Positions 36,701 through 46,849 of a stretch of 64,000 bases of DNA are shown here, one piece after another. The stretch is taken from assembly GCA_022497145.1 (NCBI GenBank), contig MU385875.1, positions 308,712 to 372,711 on the forward strand, in the 5' to 3' direction. The DNA is from Rostrohypoxylon terebratum. Lineage: Eukaryota; Ascomycota; Sordariomycetes; Xylariales; Hypoxylaceae. Numbering within the stretch: position 1 is the stretch's first letter; each line of letters opens with the position of its first letter. Position numbers and translations under genes: made by a program. Below the pieces are notes generated by a model, which worked only from the letters and a program-made list of their open reading frames with translations, had not been told where the DNA came from and made no database searches.

Positions 36701-36849
36701 CCCTCTCGATCTCGATCCTATCCAAGGGCTTGTGTTGTTCGCACAGTAAAGCTTCTCTGACCGTCAAGCAAACAGTTAAGCTCCACCACTACCATCAGTC
36801 AAACTTCTCTACACTACACACACCACCACAACGTCCCTGACCACCCGAG
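33752..36849. other. Spacer and probable upstream leader of the small membrane-protein gene
   Basis: The first 2.2 kb are AT-rich with CTAGG-type motifs (34760, 35257, 35356). From about 35880 the sequence changes to C/T-rich stretches (CTTCGACTTTTCTCC, TCTTCTTCTTGCTCTTC) typical of fungal core promoters and leaders. A donor-like GAAAGTAAGT at 36122-36131 suggests an upstream leader intron. The frame at 36613-36840 lies in this leader and is not called. Confidence 0.5.
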
Positions 36850-37164
36850 GTAAGCTATATTTTTATCAATTGGAAACTCAACTGGCACCTCCGTATCCGC
36901 ACCGACTGCAATTGCATTTCAACTTGTCCTGTAACGCCTTTTTGCCGCCCGGAAGAGCTATCGCGGAGCCATTGGCCCAAATGGAAATGAGTCGCATGGG
37001 TCACCATGATGCGGCTTTTTCAGACTCTATCCTATTCGCGACTTAGTGACTTGGGGTGGCAAGATGGGGCATTTGATGCATCAATTGGCTTGCTTAATTG
37101 GTCTTTTGATAGCTTTCGTGTGATTATTTTACTTTGCCAGCTCGTATGCTAAACATCTTCACAG
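36850..37164 (+). other. Intron in the 5' untranslated leader
   Basis: Donor GAG|GTAAGC at 36850, branch-like GCTAAA and acceptor TTCACAG ending at 37164, nine bases before the ATG at 37174. The segment holds no useful frame, so a 315-nt leader intron is the simplest reading. Confidence 0.6.
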
Positions 37165-37173
37165 ACCGCCAAA

Positions 37174-37483
37174 ATGCCTGCGATCAACAAGTCCATTGTC
37201 GCCCGCGACACTATCGGCCACATTGTCCGCCGTGAGAACTGGGCTGTATGTGAAATACCTTCTGGCATCTCATCGAATGTTGGATAACTACTCAAAAACG
37301 ACGTAGTCCAACAAATGCGATGACCACAATCATGGAAGATATGCTAACAAGTAGCAGCGACAAGAAGCCGGTGTCGTCGTCGTGTTCTGTATTGTCTTCG
37401 TCGTGGCTGTCGGCCTAATTGGTTTATGGATATCCAAGTGCATTTCGAAGCGAAAAGCCTCAAAGGCTACCGTGCACGCATAA
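37174..37483 (+). CDS. Small single-pass membrane protein (65 aa)
   Basis: Two exons: 37174-37245 and 37358-37483. The product starts MPAINKSIVARDTIGHIVRR, joins at ENWA|RQEAG, and has one strong membrane helix (VVVVFCIVFVVAVGLIGLW) followed by a basic tail (SKCISKRKASK). An alternative acceptor three bases upstream (GTAG) would add one Gln. The intron has a GTATGT donor and a TGCTAACA branch site. The codon choice, splice signals and leader intron make it a real gene although it is shorter than usual gene-caller limits. The family looks like small conserved fungal membrane proteins of unknown function; by length and topology it could sit in any endomembrane or mitochondrial membrane. Confidence 0.75.
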
Positions 37484-37931
37484 ATGACCTGAATGAGGAC
37501 GCCGGGGGATCTGGGGGATGATATTGTTACGGACGACGATGAAACGATACATCAGTGACGTACTACCTACTTCGATTCGGCAATACGTCTATCCTTCAAG
37601 GATATGCTGATTAATTACGTTCGTGTACGAAAGGAACTAGGAGCCAGGTTCGGAGGTGGTTTGGAATAATGTTAGATGTGTTGCGCTTCGCATGTTTAAC
37701 ATGTCATTTATCGACAATCTCTAGCCAAGAGATGCCAGTCTCGATAAGAGTTTTAATGCTCTAATTTTCTCTAATACCAAATAGTTTTGATAATTTGTTC
37801 ATGGCGAGGTCTCTTGGAAATATGCAGTGACTTTTTCTTTTTCTGGTTTTGTTTATTCCGGGGTACATGACTCACCAGCCATAGTCCCTGCTCCTCTAGC
37901 TGACTGAAAAAGTAGGCACCGATGGTAGACT
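37484..37931. other. Short convergent spacer
   Basis: 448 bp between the 3' ends of the small membrane-protein gene (plus) and the dCMP deaminase gene (minus). It can hold both terminators; nothing further is seen. Confidence 0.6.
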
Positions 37932-39170
37932 TCAGTAGAGGTCCATCTTTTCCAAATGAACTAACCCATTGGCTGGCTGTGACATATATCAGCAGTGGTT
38001 AACTATATGGTTGTGAAAACTGAGGAGGGAGAATAAATGTACTTACCGGAGAAAACTGTCTTAACTTTATTCCAGCATTCCTGAAGATCTGAGCTGTCTC
38101 TGTATCCATACTATACCCTTGGCTATACACCACCTCACTAATCCCGACTTGCACAATCTTGATACTACATGTCAAACAGGGACACGTATTACAATACAAG
38201 ATGCTTCCATCGCGAATCCTCTCGCGGCCGGCCTCTAGCAACGCATTTTCCTCGGCATGGAGGCAAAGGCAGGTAGATAGTGACACTCCGCTGCTCTCTC
38301 CCGAATTGCAGCGCGGACATCCACCCTCTCCGCAATTGAGCAGGTGCCTTGGCGTACCATTGTAGCCCGTGCTGATGACGTGGTTCTTAGAATCCACCAA
38401 CACGCACCCTACGGCCCGCTTCATGCAATTACACCTGTGCGCTGCTAGCGATGCCAAGGACATGAAGTAGCTATCCCAGCTCGGACGCAGACGATCGGGG
38501 TTCGTCAGATCCAGTTTACCCAGTGTCGCATATAGATGTGCTAGATTTGAGGATGTATTCAGAAGGCGAATCGCAGCCCGCGACATGAGTGGTAAAACGC
38601 CAGTAGCGGCATCGTATAAATGATGGTCGGATTGAGATACAAATTCCTCGAGTGTGAGGGGCTCCTGGTGATTTGTTTCTTGCTGCTTGCTAAGTCGTCG
38701 TTGGTAGCGCTGCCAGCGCACAATCAGCGGCGCGTCGACACTGATCAGAATAAAGAATGGCCGCCTGTTGAGAGTCTCTAAGATATCTTCATCGTGGATG
38801 TCTGTTGTCACCCATCTAGAGCGCCAATACTTCGTCACAAAGTCTAGAAGGTCCGTCGTCCACGAGAATGTATAAGGTGCAGATGCCCGCCTCAAATGCT
38901 GGGGAAGACTTTTATCGGTAACATCAGGAATGGCGGGATCTGTCTCAGACTCAGACATGCCCGAAGAGGCATTGTTCGGAGGTTCTGTTACCTTCAAGTA
39001 TAACTTCTTGAAGCCATGGTGGTCTATTAGGTACTGAGCTACCGTGCTCTTACCGGCACACTTTGCTAATATTTAGTGTAAGTGGAAGCTTCTTTAATAT
39101 TTTTTTTAAAAAAGGGGTAGTATGCCAAGTTTGAATTAAGAACCTTACCACCACAAATTCCAATAAGCAT
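37932..39170 (-). CDS. dcd1: Deoxycytidylate (dCMP) deaminase
   Basis: Three exons (minus): 39170-39149, 39065-38047, 37976-37932; 361 residues. The N-terminus carries a kinase-like P-loop (GAKCAGKST, residues 7-15) as in fungal Dcd1 proteins. The C-terminal cytidine-deaminase fold has the zinc signature: HAE at H277/E279 and PCLTC with C304 and C307, preceded by a GYNGTPRHLLNCGEGGCPRC segment typical of dCMP deaminases. The enzyme turns dCMP into dUMP, feeding thymidylate synthesis in the cytosol. The first exon is only 22 nt and splits the P-loop codons, and the last exon adds 14 residues (PANGLVHLEKMDLY); without these splices the frame would begin at a non-ATG codon and end in intron sequence. 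Confidence 0.93.
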
Positions 39171-40334
39171 CTTTCCCCTTCGATCGACTATGCCTCGTAG
39201 TCGACTTTTAGGTTATGAGTAAGAACGGTAGGATTCTCATTTGGATGTTCTCACATTGCATTCTTATCAGGCACTGTTCCTTGGATTAGGTTAGGTACCT
39301 AGTAGATGTGTCTCGGTACCGAATAGGTTAGACCCTCGCAGCTATTGAAGACGCGTCGCGTTGAAAAGTGAGAAATAAAGCTTACCGAGCTTTAGCCGAT
39401 AATTGATTAGCTAGAAAGTCTGTGCTTCAATGCTTTTTGTGATTCAACATACTAATAATAAGCTCCGTCGCAACTCCATAAAACATACGGTGCCAAGAGA
39501 AGCCAAGGAGGGGCGCCTGCAGATATCCGCCTCTCAGGTGCCTTGGAAAGCCGGCAGGCTAACAAGCTGGAAGGTGTCACGCCAGTGAAGAGGTCGGGTG
39601 TTGCCAGCCTTAAAAGCGTAGTGGGATCATGCAAAGCTCAAGCTTTCCAGGGTTTCTTTTTACATGGATATGTACAGCATAGTACCTCAGCAACATCTCA
39701 CTCACTGCCTTGTCACGTCGTGACTCTTTTGAACATGGGACATGTGACCTTAGTAATTCATAAGTTGTATACGCACATGAGCATTATTATTAAGAGAATT
39801 ATATATTGTATATTGTATATAAATAAAGAAAGACCTATGCGTCTTTTCATTTGTCTACTATAATTCTTTCCCTTTTTAATTTATACGAAATCTACTACCT
39901 AATGGAACATACGGAATACTTCTCCAAGTACCTAGTTCTGGCTTTAAAGTTGTGAATCGTCATCTGTCATCCATCCCTTTAGAAACTCCAACCTACTTTG
40001 CACCTTTGCACCCTACCCTGCCCTGCACCTTACATCTCAAAAGCAGCGCCCCGCTCTTAATCGACCTCACCTGCCCCTCCTCAAGCTCAAGCTCAAGCTC
40101 AATCGTATTCACCATATTAGTCACAAGTATTTCTTCAGTAATTCAACTCCTCTTCATACGTCTGTGTTGTATGATATATGATATTAAGATATCTAGTAAT
40201 TAGGTCATTTGCGAGAGCCCATCATCTCATAATTTCCCGCAACCGCAGCTTACATAGTAAACTGAGACTTGAGCACTACAAGTTGACAACTATTCGTTTA
40301 CGCTTCATCCACTGCTGACCACTGCTTCGGCAAC
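39171..40334. promoter_or_regulatory. Divergent spacer between dcd1 and atg7
   Basis: 1.16 kb between two start codons pointing apart. It holds CTAGG motifs near 39296, an AT-rich TATATTG repeat near 39800-39830, a (CAAGCT)3 run at 40082-40101 and a C-rich stretch at 39990-40080 close to atg7. The frame at 39543-39863 has no family features. Confidence 0.5.
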
Positions 40335-42631
40335 ATGGCAGCGCTCAAATTCGCACCCTTCGCATCTGAAATCGAACTACCATTTTATTCGGCTCTATTT
40401 GCCTCTAAACTCGAACATGATAAACTCAGCGACTCTGCACGACCCATCCTAGGCATATATGAGCCTCGTCCCGGTACTGCTCCAGATGACAGCGTGAGAA
40501 TGCAGATCTTGGCCAACGCACTTACTAGCAATAAGTGAGGACTCATTCATTCTATTGGCACTCGTTCTTCGTATCTCGATCCCCTTCGTGTCATTTAATT
40601 TGTTTGGCTAATCGTACTGTTTCTAGTGTGCCGTTGAATGCCGTGAGAGCGGAGGGTATCATCAGAAACACAAACACCTTGGAGGCTTTTAAGCAAGTAG
40701 ACAAGGCTGAGATGATCAATAATGCGGCACGTCAGGTTTGTCTTCCAATTAAGCATCTGAGTAATTTCTTTCCTATTTCCTATTGACAATGAATGACTTA
40801 ATAGATATGGGACGCAATTAAAGACGGAACCATATACTCGGTTCCTTCGCTTCTCTCGCATTATATCATACTCTCTTACGCGGACCTCAAAAAGTACCGG
40901 ATGACGTACTGGTTTGGGTTTCCAACCCTGCATTCTGATCCGCAATGGAAACGAACGGGAGATATTCTTCGTTTTACCCCAGACGAGGCCACGGCGTTGG
41001 TGGATCGGGTGGGAACCTGGCGATACACCATTGACGCTAGAGAATACGGATTCTTCCTCGCAAAGAAGATTCATACCAAGAAGACAACTCATGCCCTATC
41101 CACTTCCGATCCCGTGACAGACGACATTGGTTATAAGTGGGAAGTTGGTTCTCTTCGCGAGTTTGAAAGTGGTTTCTTCCGTGGCGTCGCCGAAGAAGAC
41201 AAATATGTAGCATTCGTCGATCCATCAACTTACGAGGAGCATCCAGCATGGCCCCTTAGAAACCTGCTAGTCTTGGTGAGGCAGCGTTTTCACCTAACGA
41301 ACGTTCAAATTCTCTGCTATCGGGATATTCAATCGCGCAGACACGAGGCTCGCAGCATAGTCCTACCGCTATCCATGGATTCCGTTGAGAGCATCGAAAC
41401 AACAGAGATGCCGAAGGCGACCGGATGGGAGCGAAATCCGGCTGGAAAACTGATGGCGAGATCCGTCAGCCTAGCAGAATCTATGGACCCCACACGACTA
41501 GCTGATCAATCAGTCGACTTGAATCTCAAACTGATGAAATGGCGAATTTCCCCAGATCTTAATCTTGAAATCATCAAAAATACCAAGTGCCTTCTCTTAG
41601 GAGCGGGTACTCTCGGCAGCTATATTTCAAGAAACCTAATGGGATGGGGTGTCCGAAAGATTACTTTTGTTGACTACGGCGCGGTATCCTTCTCTAACCC
41701 CGTGAGACAACCGTTGTTCACCTATAATGACTGCCTGAAAGGAGGTGCACCAAAGGCGACTCGGGCAGCAGAAGTACTGAAGGAAATCTATCCCGGGGTT
41801 GAGAGCGAGGGTCATGTTCTCTCAGTCCCGATGTTGGGTCATCCTATAGTAGAAAAAACCCAAGGGGATTTCGAGAAACTGAAATCTCTAATCGACGAGC
41901 ACGACGCAATATTCCTTCTCATGGATAGTAGGGAGTCGAGGTGGCTTCCTACGGTAATGGGCAAAGCAGCAGGAAAAATCGTCATGAACGCGGCCCTCGG
42001 TTTCGATAGCTACGTGGTCATGAGACATGGCGCGGAACCAACGGATGGTAGCGAAGACACATTAGGGTGTTATTTTTGCAACGATGTAGTAGCACCTGGA
42101 GATGTAAGTCTGCTGATATGTGATTGTAATGCTCAGCTAACACCGAATTAGTCTCAGAAAGACTTGACGCTCGACCAGCAATGCACGGTCACACGACCTG
42201 GCATCGCCGCAATTGCGTCAGCACTTCTCGTCGAGCTCTTAACAAGTCTTCTACAGCATCCACTCGGTCACCATGCGCCTGCCCCCGCGACTGGTACTCC
42301 ATCAGGGACATTTGAAAGTGACCCTAAGGATGAGTACGCCCTTGGTATAGTACCGCATCAGATTCGTGGATTTTTGAACAAGTTCCAGAATCTCACGATC
42401 AAAGGCCATTCATATCCTTGCTGCAGCGCATGTAGCAAGCCAATTATTTCAGCATATAGATCTCAGGGATGGGATTTTGTAAAGCGAGCTCTCGAAGATA
42501 AGGACTACGTAGCTGAGCTAAGCGGCCTAGCCGAAGTTCAAAGGAAGGCCGAAGAAATGGCTAACGAGGTGGATTGGGAAGAGGACGAGGAGGGAGTGAA
42601 GGATGGAGATGACGAAGGAGTTCTTGTATAG
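40335..42631 (+). CDS. atg7: ATG7, E1-like activating enzyme of autophagy
   Basis: Four exons: 40335-40534, 40627-40735, 40805-42103, 42152-42631; 695 residues, the usual length for the family. The N-terminal domain begins LKFAPFASEIELPFYSAL. The adenylation domain has the ATP-binding GAGTLGS motif (in KCLLLGAGTLG), the NPVRQPLF stretch, a zinc-binding CYFC, and the catalytic cysteine at about C547 (DQQCTVTRPG). The C-terminus has a second CSAC pair and an acidic tail (DWEEDEE). Atg7 activates Atg12 and Atg8 for conjugation to Atg5 and phosphatidylethanolamine during autophagosome formation. All key residues are intact. The third intron has a less common GTTTGT donor. It is divergent from dcd1. 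Confidence 0.97.
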
Positions 42632-42648
42632 AATCTCCTCCTTCGAGT

Positions 42649-42912
42649 TCACCGTGACCGCCGCAGCCGCCTGAGAAAGACTCGTACTAATCGCCTCAAG
42701 TTTTGGAAGTGGCCGCGGTGGTCCAAAGTCCGTTGGAATGATAGGTCAACAACGCTGAGTGACCCGCAGAGCTCGTCGATTTGTGAGCCACCCCACATAA
42801 GTCCGCACGATACCCGCACGTCTTTATCTGGAGATATAGAAATCTTTGGCCCAAGACAAATGCGGTGGCACGCAACAAGCTCAGATGGCACAATAGACAC
42901 GATCATATCCAT
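42649..42912 (-). CDS. Possible small ORF, tail to tail with atg7
   Basis: An 87-codon frame with a real ATG (MDMIVSIVPSELVACHR) ends in a basic RRLRRSR tail, 18 bp from the atg7 stop. Base composition is gene-like and third positions vary, but I recognise no family and the frame could be chance in the atg7 3' untranslated region. No splice extension is obvious. Confidence 0.25.
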   Translation of the reverse strand: MDMIVSIVPSELVACHRICLGPKISISPDKDVRVSCGLMWGGSQIDELCGSLSVVDLSFQRTLDHRGHFQNLRRLVRVFLRRLRRSR

Positions 42913-44505
42913 CGGTGAGATTTTAAAGGAAGGGCCGCCTCCGTCTTCATGAGAGGAGTTGTCTCATTATACTGAAAAAAATAGATAACCTCGATATGAC
43001 TTCTTAATCTCAAAGTCTTAGAGGAGTAAGGTAACATGGTTCGAAATGTCGGAGTTAAGGACAGGAAAGCATTGAAGCAATTCAAGATAGGCTAGGTTAT
43101 GTTAGGTTCGGGAGCACTATCAAAGTAGCCAGGGGTTTTCTACAGGTTTACGAATGTACGCGAGATGTGATTTTTTTTGCGCGACCAGCTGCCAGCTGAC
43201 ATGGTGTGGTATAGAACGATAAGAGGTTATCGCGTGAATGCAAGGACTCAACGCTCCCGATCTCAAACCAATAACTAAATCCTCACGGTCGGGCGTTTCC
43301 ATGCTCCTAGGTCGAAGCCGAAACTTGCGAAACGTAGAGTCCCGAAGACTAGTTTTGAAAAGCGAGTGTACTAGGCCTGAGGTATGACTCAGTTAACCGT
43401 TAACGGATGGATTAGACTGATGGAATATACTAGGTAGGTATTAAAGTAAAGATCACTGGATCGGTAAAAGTTTCCTGAGAGATCGGTTTTGTCGAGGCTT
43501 CTAGACCATAGGGTTTAGTCCACACCGGCATATTTTTTTTTTCTGGGGAAACCCCGTAGGCAGCATTGAAGATATCCACTCGCCTGCATGTACCTAGTAG
43601 GTAGGTACTAGAGCTTCAATGATACTAATATATGTCAAGGTATCTATCTAGATATGCAGGTAGGTGAACTGCCGCAGCAGGATCTTGATATAAAAAATAG
43701 GCGAGGTACGTCGTGGTATCGAAATCTCATACGTCCCTAATTCAAACCACGAACTCATGAACTCATAAAGCTTCTTCTATTGGAAGTTTGCCTATGGGAA
43801 GTCGGCTACAAGTTTCCAGCCATCAATTACCTTCTAGTTCCTAGCTCGAGGTCCTGGTATGCGAGCCACTTGTTCGGCCATCCCGCAACTCTCGAGAACT
43901 AGCGCATTCGGATGGGAAACATTAGACGGGGTGGCGGAGATGACACATGTAGCGCCAATAAGTACCGTCGATCGGTCTACGGGCTATAGTCCCGCTATCC
44001 GCCACTTCTTCTCCCCCGGGGGATACTCTAGAGTCTAGGGTTTCATGTTTCGAAACGGTCGCGATTGGCTACCCTTTCCCTCTTTTAGGGGGCTTAGCTT
44101 CAGAATTCCAAACCATCTAGCCTTCGATTTTATGGAGTCTTGGGATAACTTACGAGTCGTGAAGCTTCGATGCTCCTTGTTCGGAGAGCACGTTTAGGAT
44201 CGATTCTTGCTATTCCTAAGAGCTTTCGCGCCTCCTGTAGACGTCCCGATTTCTTTACAGAACGATCTGGAGGAGGGTAACCAGAGCTGTATAAAGAAGT
44301 GGCCGATCTCGCTTCCATGAGATTGACAATGCATCATCACTTCACCAGTACCAACTCTATTCCTTCTTTTACCCACTACACAACGTCTTGACCTTCCCTT
44401 GGCTCAAAATACTGGCTTTCACTGTGAATATTCGACCGAAGTCTCACATTACTATTACCTTCGTTTCGCCTATCAAGGTTCCACTAGCCAACATAATTTA
44501 GCAAC
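42913..44505. other. Spacer, no gene seen
   Basis: 1.6 kb of AT-rich DNA with CTAGG-type motifs near 43430 and 43590 and a T-tract near 43530. The last 200 bp, with CTTCCC/TTTCGCC pyrimidine stretches, should be the promoter of the next gene. Confidence 0.6.
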
Positions 44506-45852
44506 ATGGTTCATTTTCAGCAACTTGAACATGCTGCAAGTGACGTTATAAAAAATGTGAAGGACATTCAGGACCTCAAGCATGCGAGGCTTTCAGTCAT
44601 CGGTGGCCTGGCCGTATGGCATTACCTCCCTGACTATCGCTCAACAGACGTAGGCAATCCATCATGATCACGTCGATAGACATAACCCTAACATTGCATT
44701 TATAGAACATTAACTTCATAACCAACATATCGACGTCGCCTAGCTCGTTGAAGAAACGGTTGCTAGAACGACCAGACTCACCTTTCATTCAACGCTCGCA
44801 AGCGCTCTTCTACAGATGCCCTAGCGGAGAGGAAATCCGGATCGACATCAGCCCGGAATGGCTTGTAAGTTTCGCATGATACTGCATCGACATCTGACAG
44901 TAAGCTGATAAGGCAATAGTCTCCTTACCTCCCAGTATCCGCCGTCAAAGTGCAGGACATAGGCGACGACGAGATCCCGTACATCTCCCTCACAGACCTC
45001 ATCGTGTTCAAGCTCGACTCGAGCGGGCTCCGGTCCAACCCCGCGGAGAAAGAGCGCGACGCACGCGACGCGGCGGCACTAGTCGACCTGGCGTGCTCGC
45101 GCTCGCGCAGGGGCTCCGTGGACCTGACCAAGAAGCAGGAGCAAGTGGTCGAGGAAGCGCTCTGCGACGTGGCGAGATGCGGGGCGAGGGAGAAGCGCTG
45201 GTGGGAGGAGCACATGGGGCTCGATACCGATCCCAAGAAGCTAGACGTGCCCGGGCGCGCGCCGCGTAGGCAGGGACGCCCGCACTCGAAGTCGGACCCG
45301 TCGCCGTCGCCGGCGCGGACGAAGGTCACGGACGACCCGAACGCGGCGTGGCACTACGAGAAGCTGGACCGCGCGCACGTGCGGCACTTCAAGTCGATGC
45401 ACGGCGGCAGGCCCGGGATGTTGCGGTCCGCGTCGCATCGCATGGTCCGCGACACGGGGCTCATACTCACGCAGCCGAAGACGACCAGCGCGAACTTCCA
45501 GAGCGGGGCTAAGCGCTCCGCGGGGCTGGGGCTGGCTGGCGGCGTGAATTCGGAGTCGAACTACTACGCGGACTCCTCGCATCGCGATGACGAACAGTAC
45601 TACACCCTGGAGCCGAGGGGCAGCCCGATCGCCGGAAGCCCTGTCCGGAGTGCCAGGGGCTACTTCGAGCTCCCGTGCTCGCCGGCGGGCGCGGGCGGGC
45701 TGGGGACGGTGACGGAGCACGCTGCTATTGGGGTCAGGAGGAGTAGCAAGACGGGGTATTTCGATCTGAGTCCCGGGGATGTGCCGAGTACGGTGGTGCG
45801 GCAGAGGCAGCAGCCGAGGTTGGAGAAGAGGAGTGTGACTTTCCTTCTCTAG
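44506..45852 (+). CDS. Nucleotidyltransferase-fold fungal protein, likely inactive site
   Basis: Three exons: 44506-44649, 44706-44864, 44920-45852; 411 residues, all joints in phase 0. Residues 28-60 have the nucleotidyltransferase-like start (SVIGGLAVWHYLPDYRSTD, then NINFITN), and exon 2 carries the rest of the fold (SSLKKRLL, then EIRIDISPEWL). Exon 3 continues with ISLTDLIVFKLDSSGLR and DARDAAALVDL, as in uncharacterised fungal proteins related to AbiEii/MNT nucleotidyltransferases, then changes to a long disordered Ser/Arg/Gly tail of about 220 residues. The metal-binding D-x-D expected near residues 49-53 reads N-I-N, so catalysis is doubtful. Exon 3 is much more GC-rich than exons 1-2, which creates long antisense frames. 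Confidence 0.8.
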
Positions 45853-46849
45853 ATTAGATTGTGGAAAGGGAAGTGCCAGGATTGGGAGGAGGTGTGTGAC
45901 CTGTGCTACCCGTGCTACCCGTGCTACCCAGGTGGTAGGCCGTCGGTTGTGTGACACAACATTGAAATTCATTGATACCATATGTAGTATTTCTTTTTAT
46001 GAAGATGGATAAGTCTTGACGTTGGATTCTTGTATATATTTATTGAATGGTTTTTTTTTATCAAAGAATTCATAAATTCTATACATGCCTATTGATCTAT
46101 TAGTATCGCCACACATTATACACTTTTACCTAACACGTTCCATCATGGGAGATGAGGTTGTATAAGTTACGTGTTCCAGGCGGGAGAGTAGGCCGAGAAT
46201 AGGGAGAATAGGGGGTGTTCTTAGCGCTTGGCAGAGCTTGGAAATGACCTGTAATAATTGGTCGGCTCGGGTGCCCGTGGCCTGTGGCGCAGGGAATAAG
46301 GATCATCTGTTAGTTAAAGTTAGAAAAGCCTATGGTCACACTTGACGCTTCGTTACTTGCCTAGTTACATAAATACAACCTATCTTTCTGAGACAGGTTG
46401 GAACTTCTTCAAACATATGATCATATTTTTAAATTCTTCGCTGTTCCTGCGGTATGTGAGATTTTGACCGGGACAAAGGGAGTTAAGGAAGCGAAAAAGC
46501 AAAAATTACGGGCTCGTTGTTGGAGAAGAGACAGGGATTCCGTTTTCCCCTTTTGGAGAAAGTTGCCCTCAGCGGCGTCCGGTCTTCGTCCCTCATCTCA
46601 CATCAAAGCCCATCATCACGTGGCTTTGTAAGACTGGTGGAACAGGCAATTTTCCAACTTTTACTTCGTATTTTTTACGACATTCTTTTCCGAGTCCCGG
46701 ATTAATATTCGAATTTCGTTTCGCGGAAAATAATTATCAGCTGCAGTGATAACACCTTTCTGACAGAGAGATCTCGTCGATCTCGCACGCTGAATGAATG
46801 GGGTCGTAGCGTTGTTCAACGTCCGTACTTCCGTCTCATCCCTCCCATC
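45853..46849. other. Spacer with a short GTGCTACCC repeat
   Basis: 1 kb without a gene. Three copies of GTGCTACCC lie at 45903-45929 just after the previous stop. The last 250 bp include a promoter-like region of the MFS gene. A frame at 46398-46631 has no family features. Confidence 0.6.

Noticed and set aside
45241..45981. 246-codon frame on the minus strand
   Set aside because: It lies opposite the GC-rich last exon of the nucleotidyltransferase-fold gene; it is Arg/Pro-rich and domainless, an antisense shadow.
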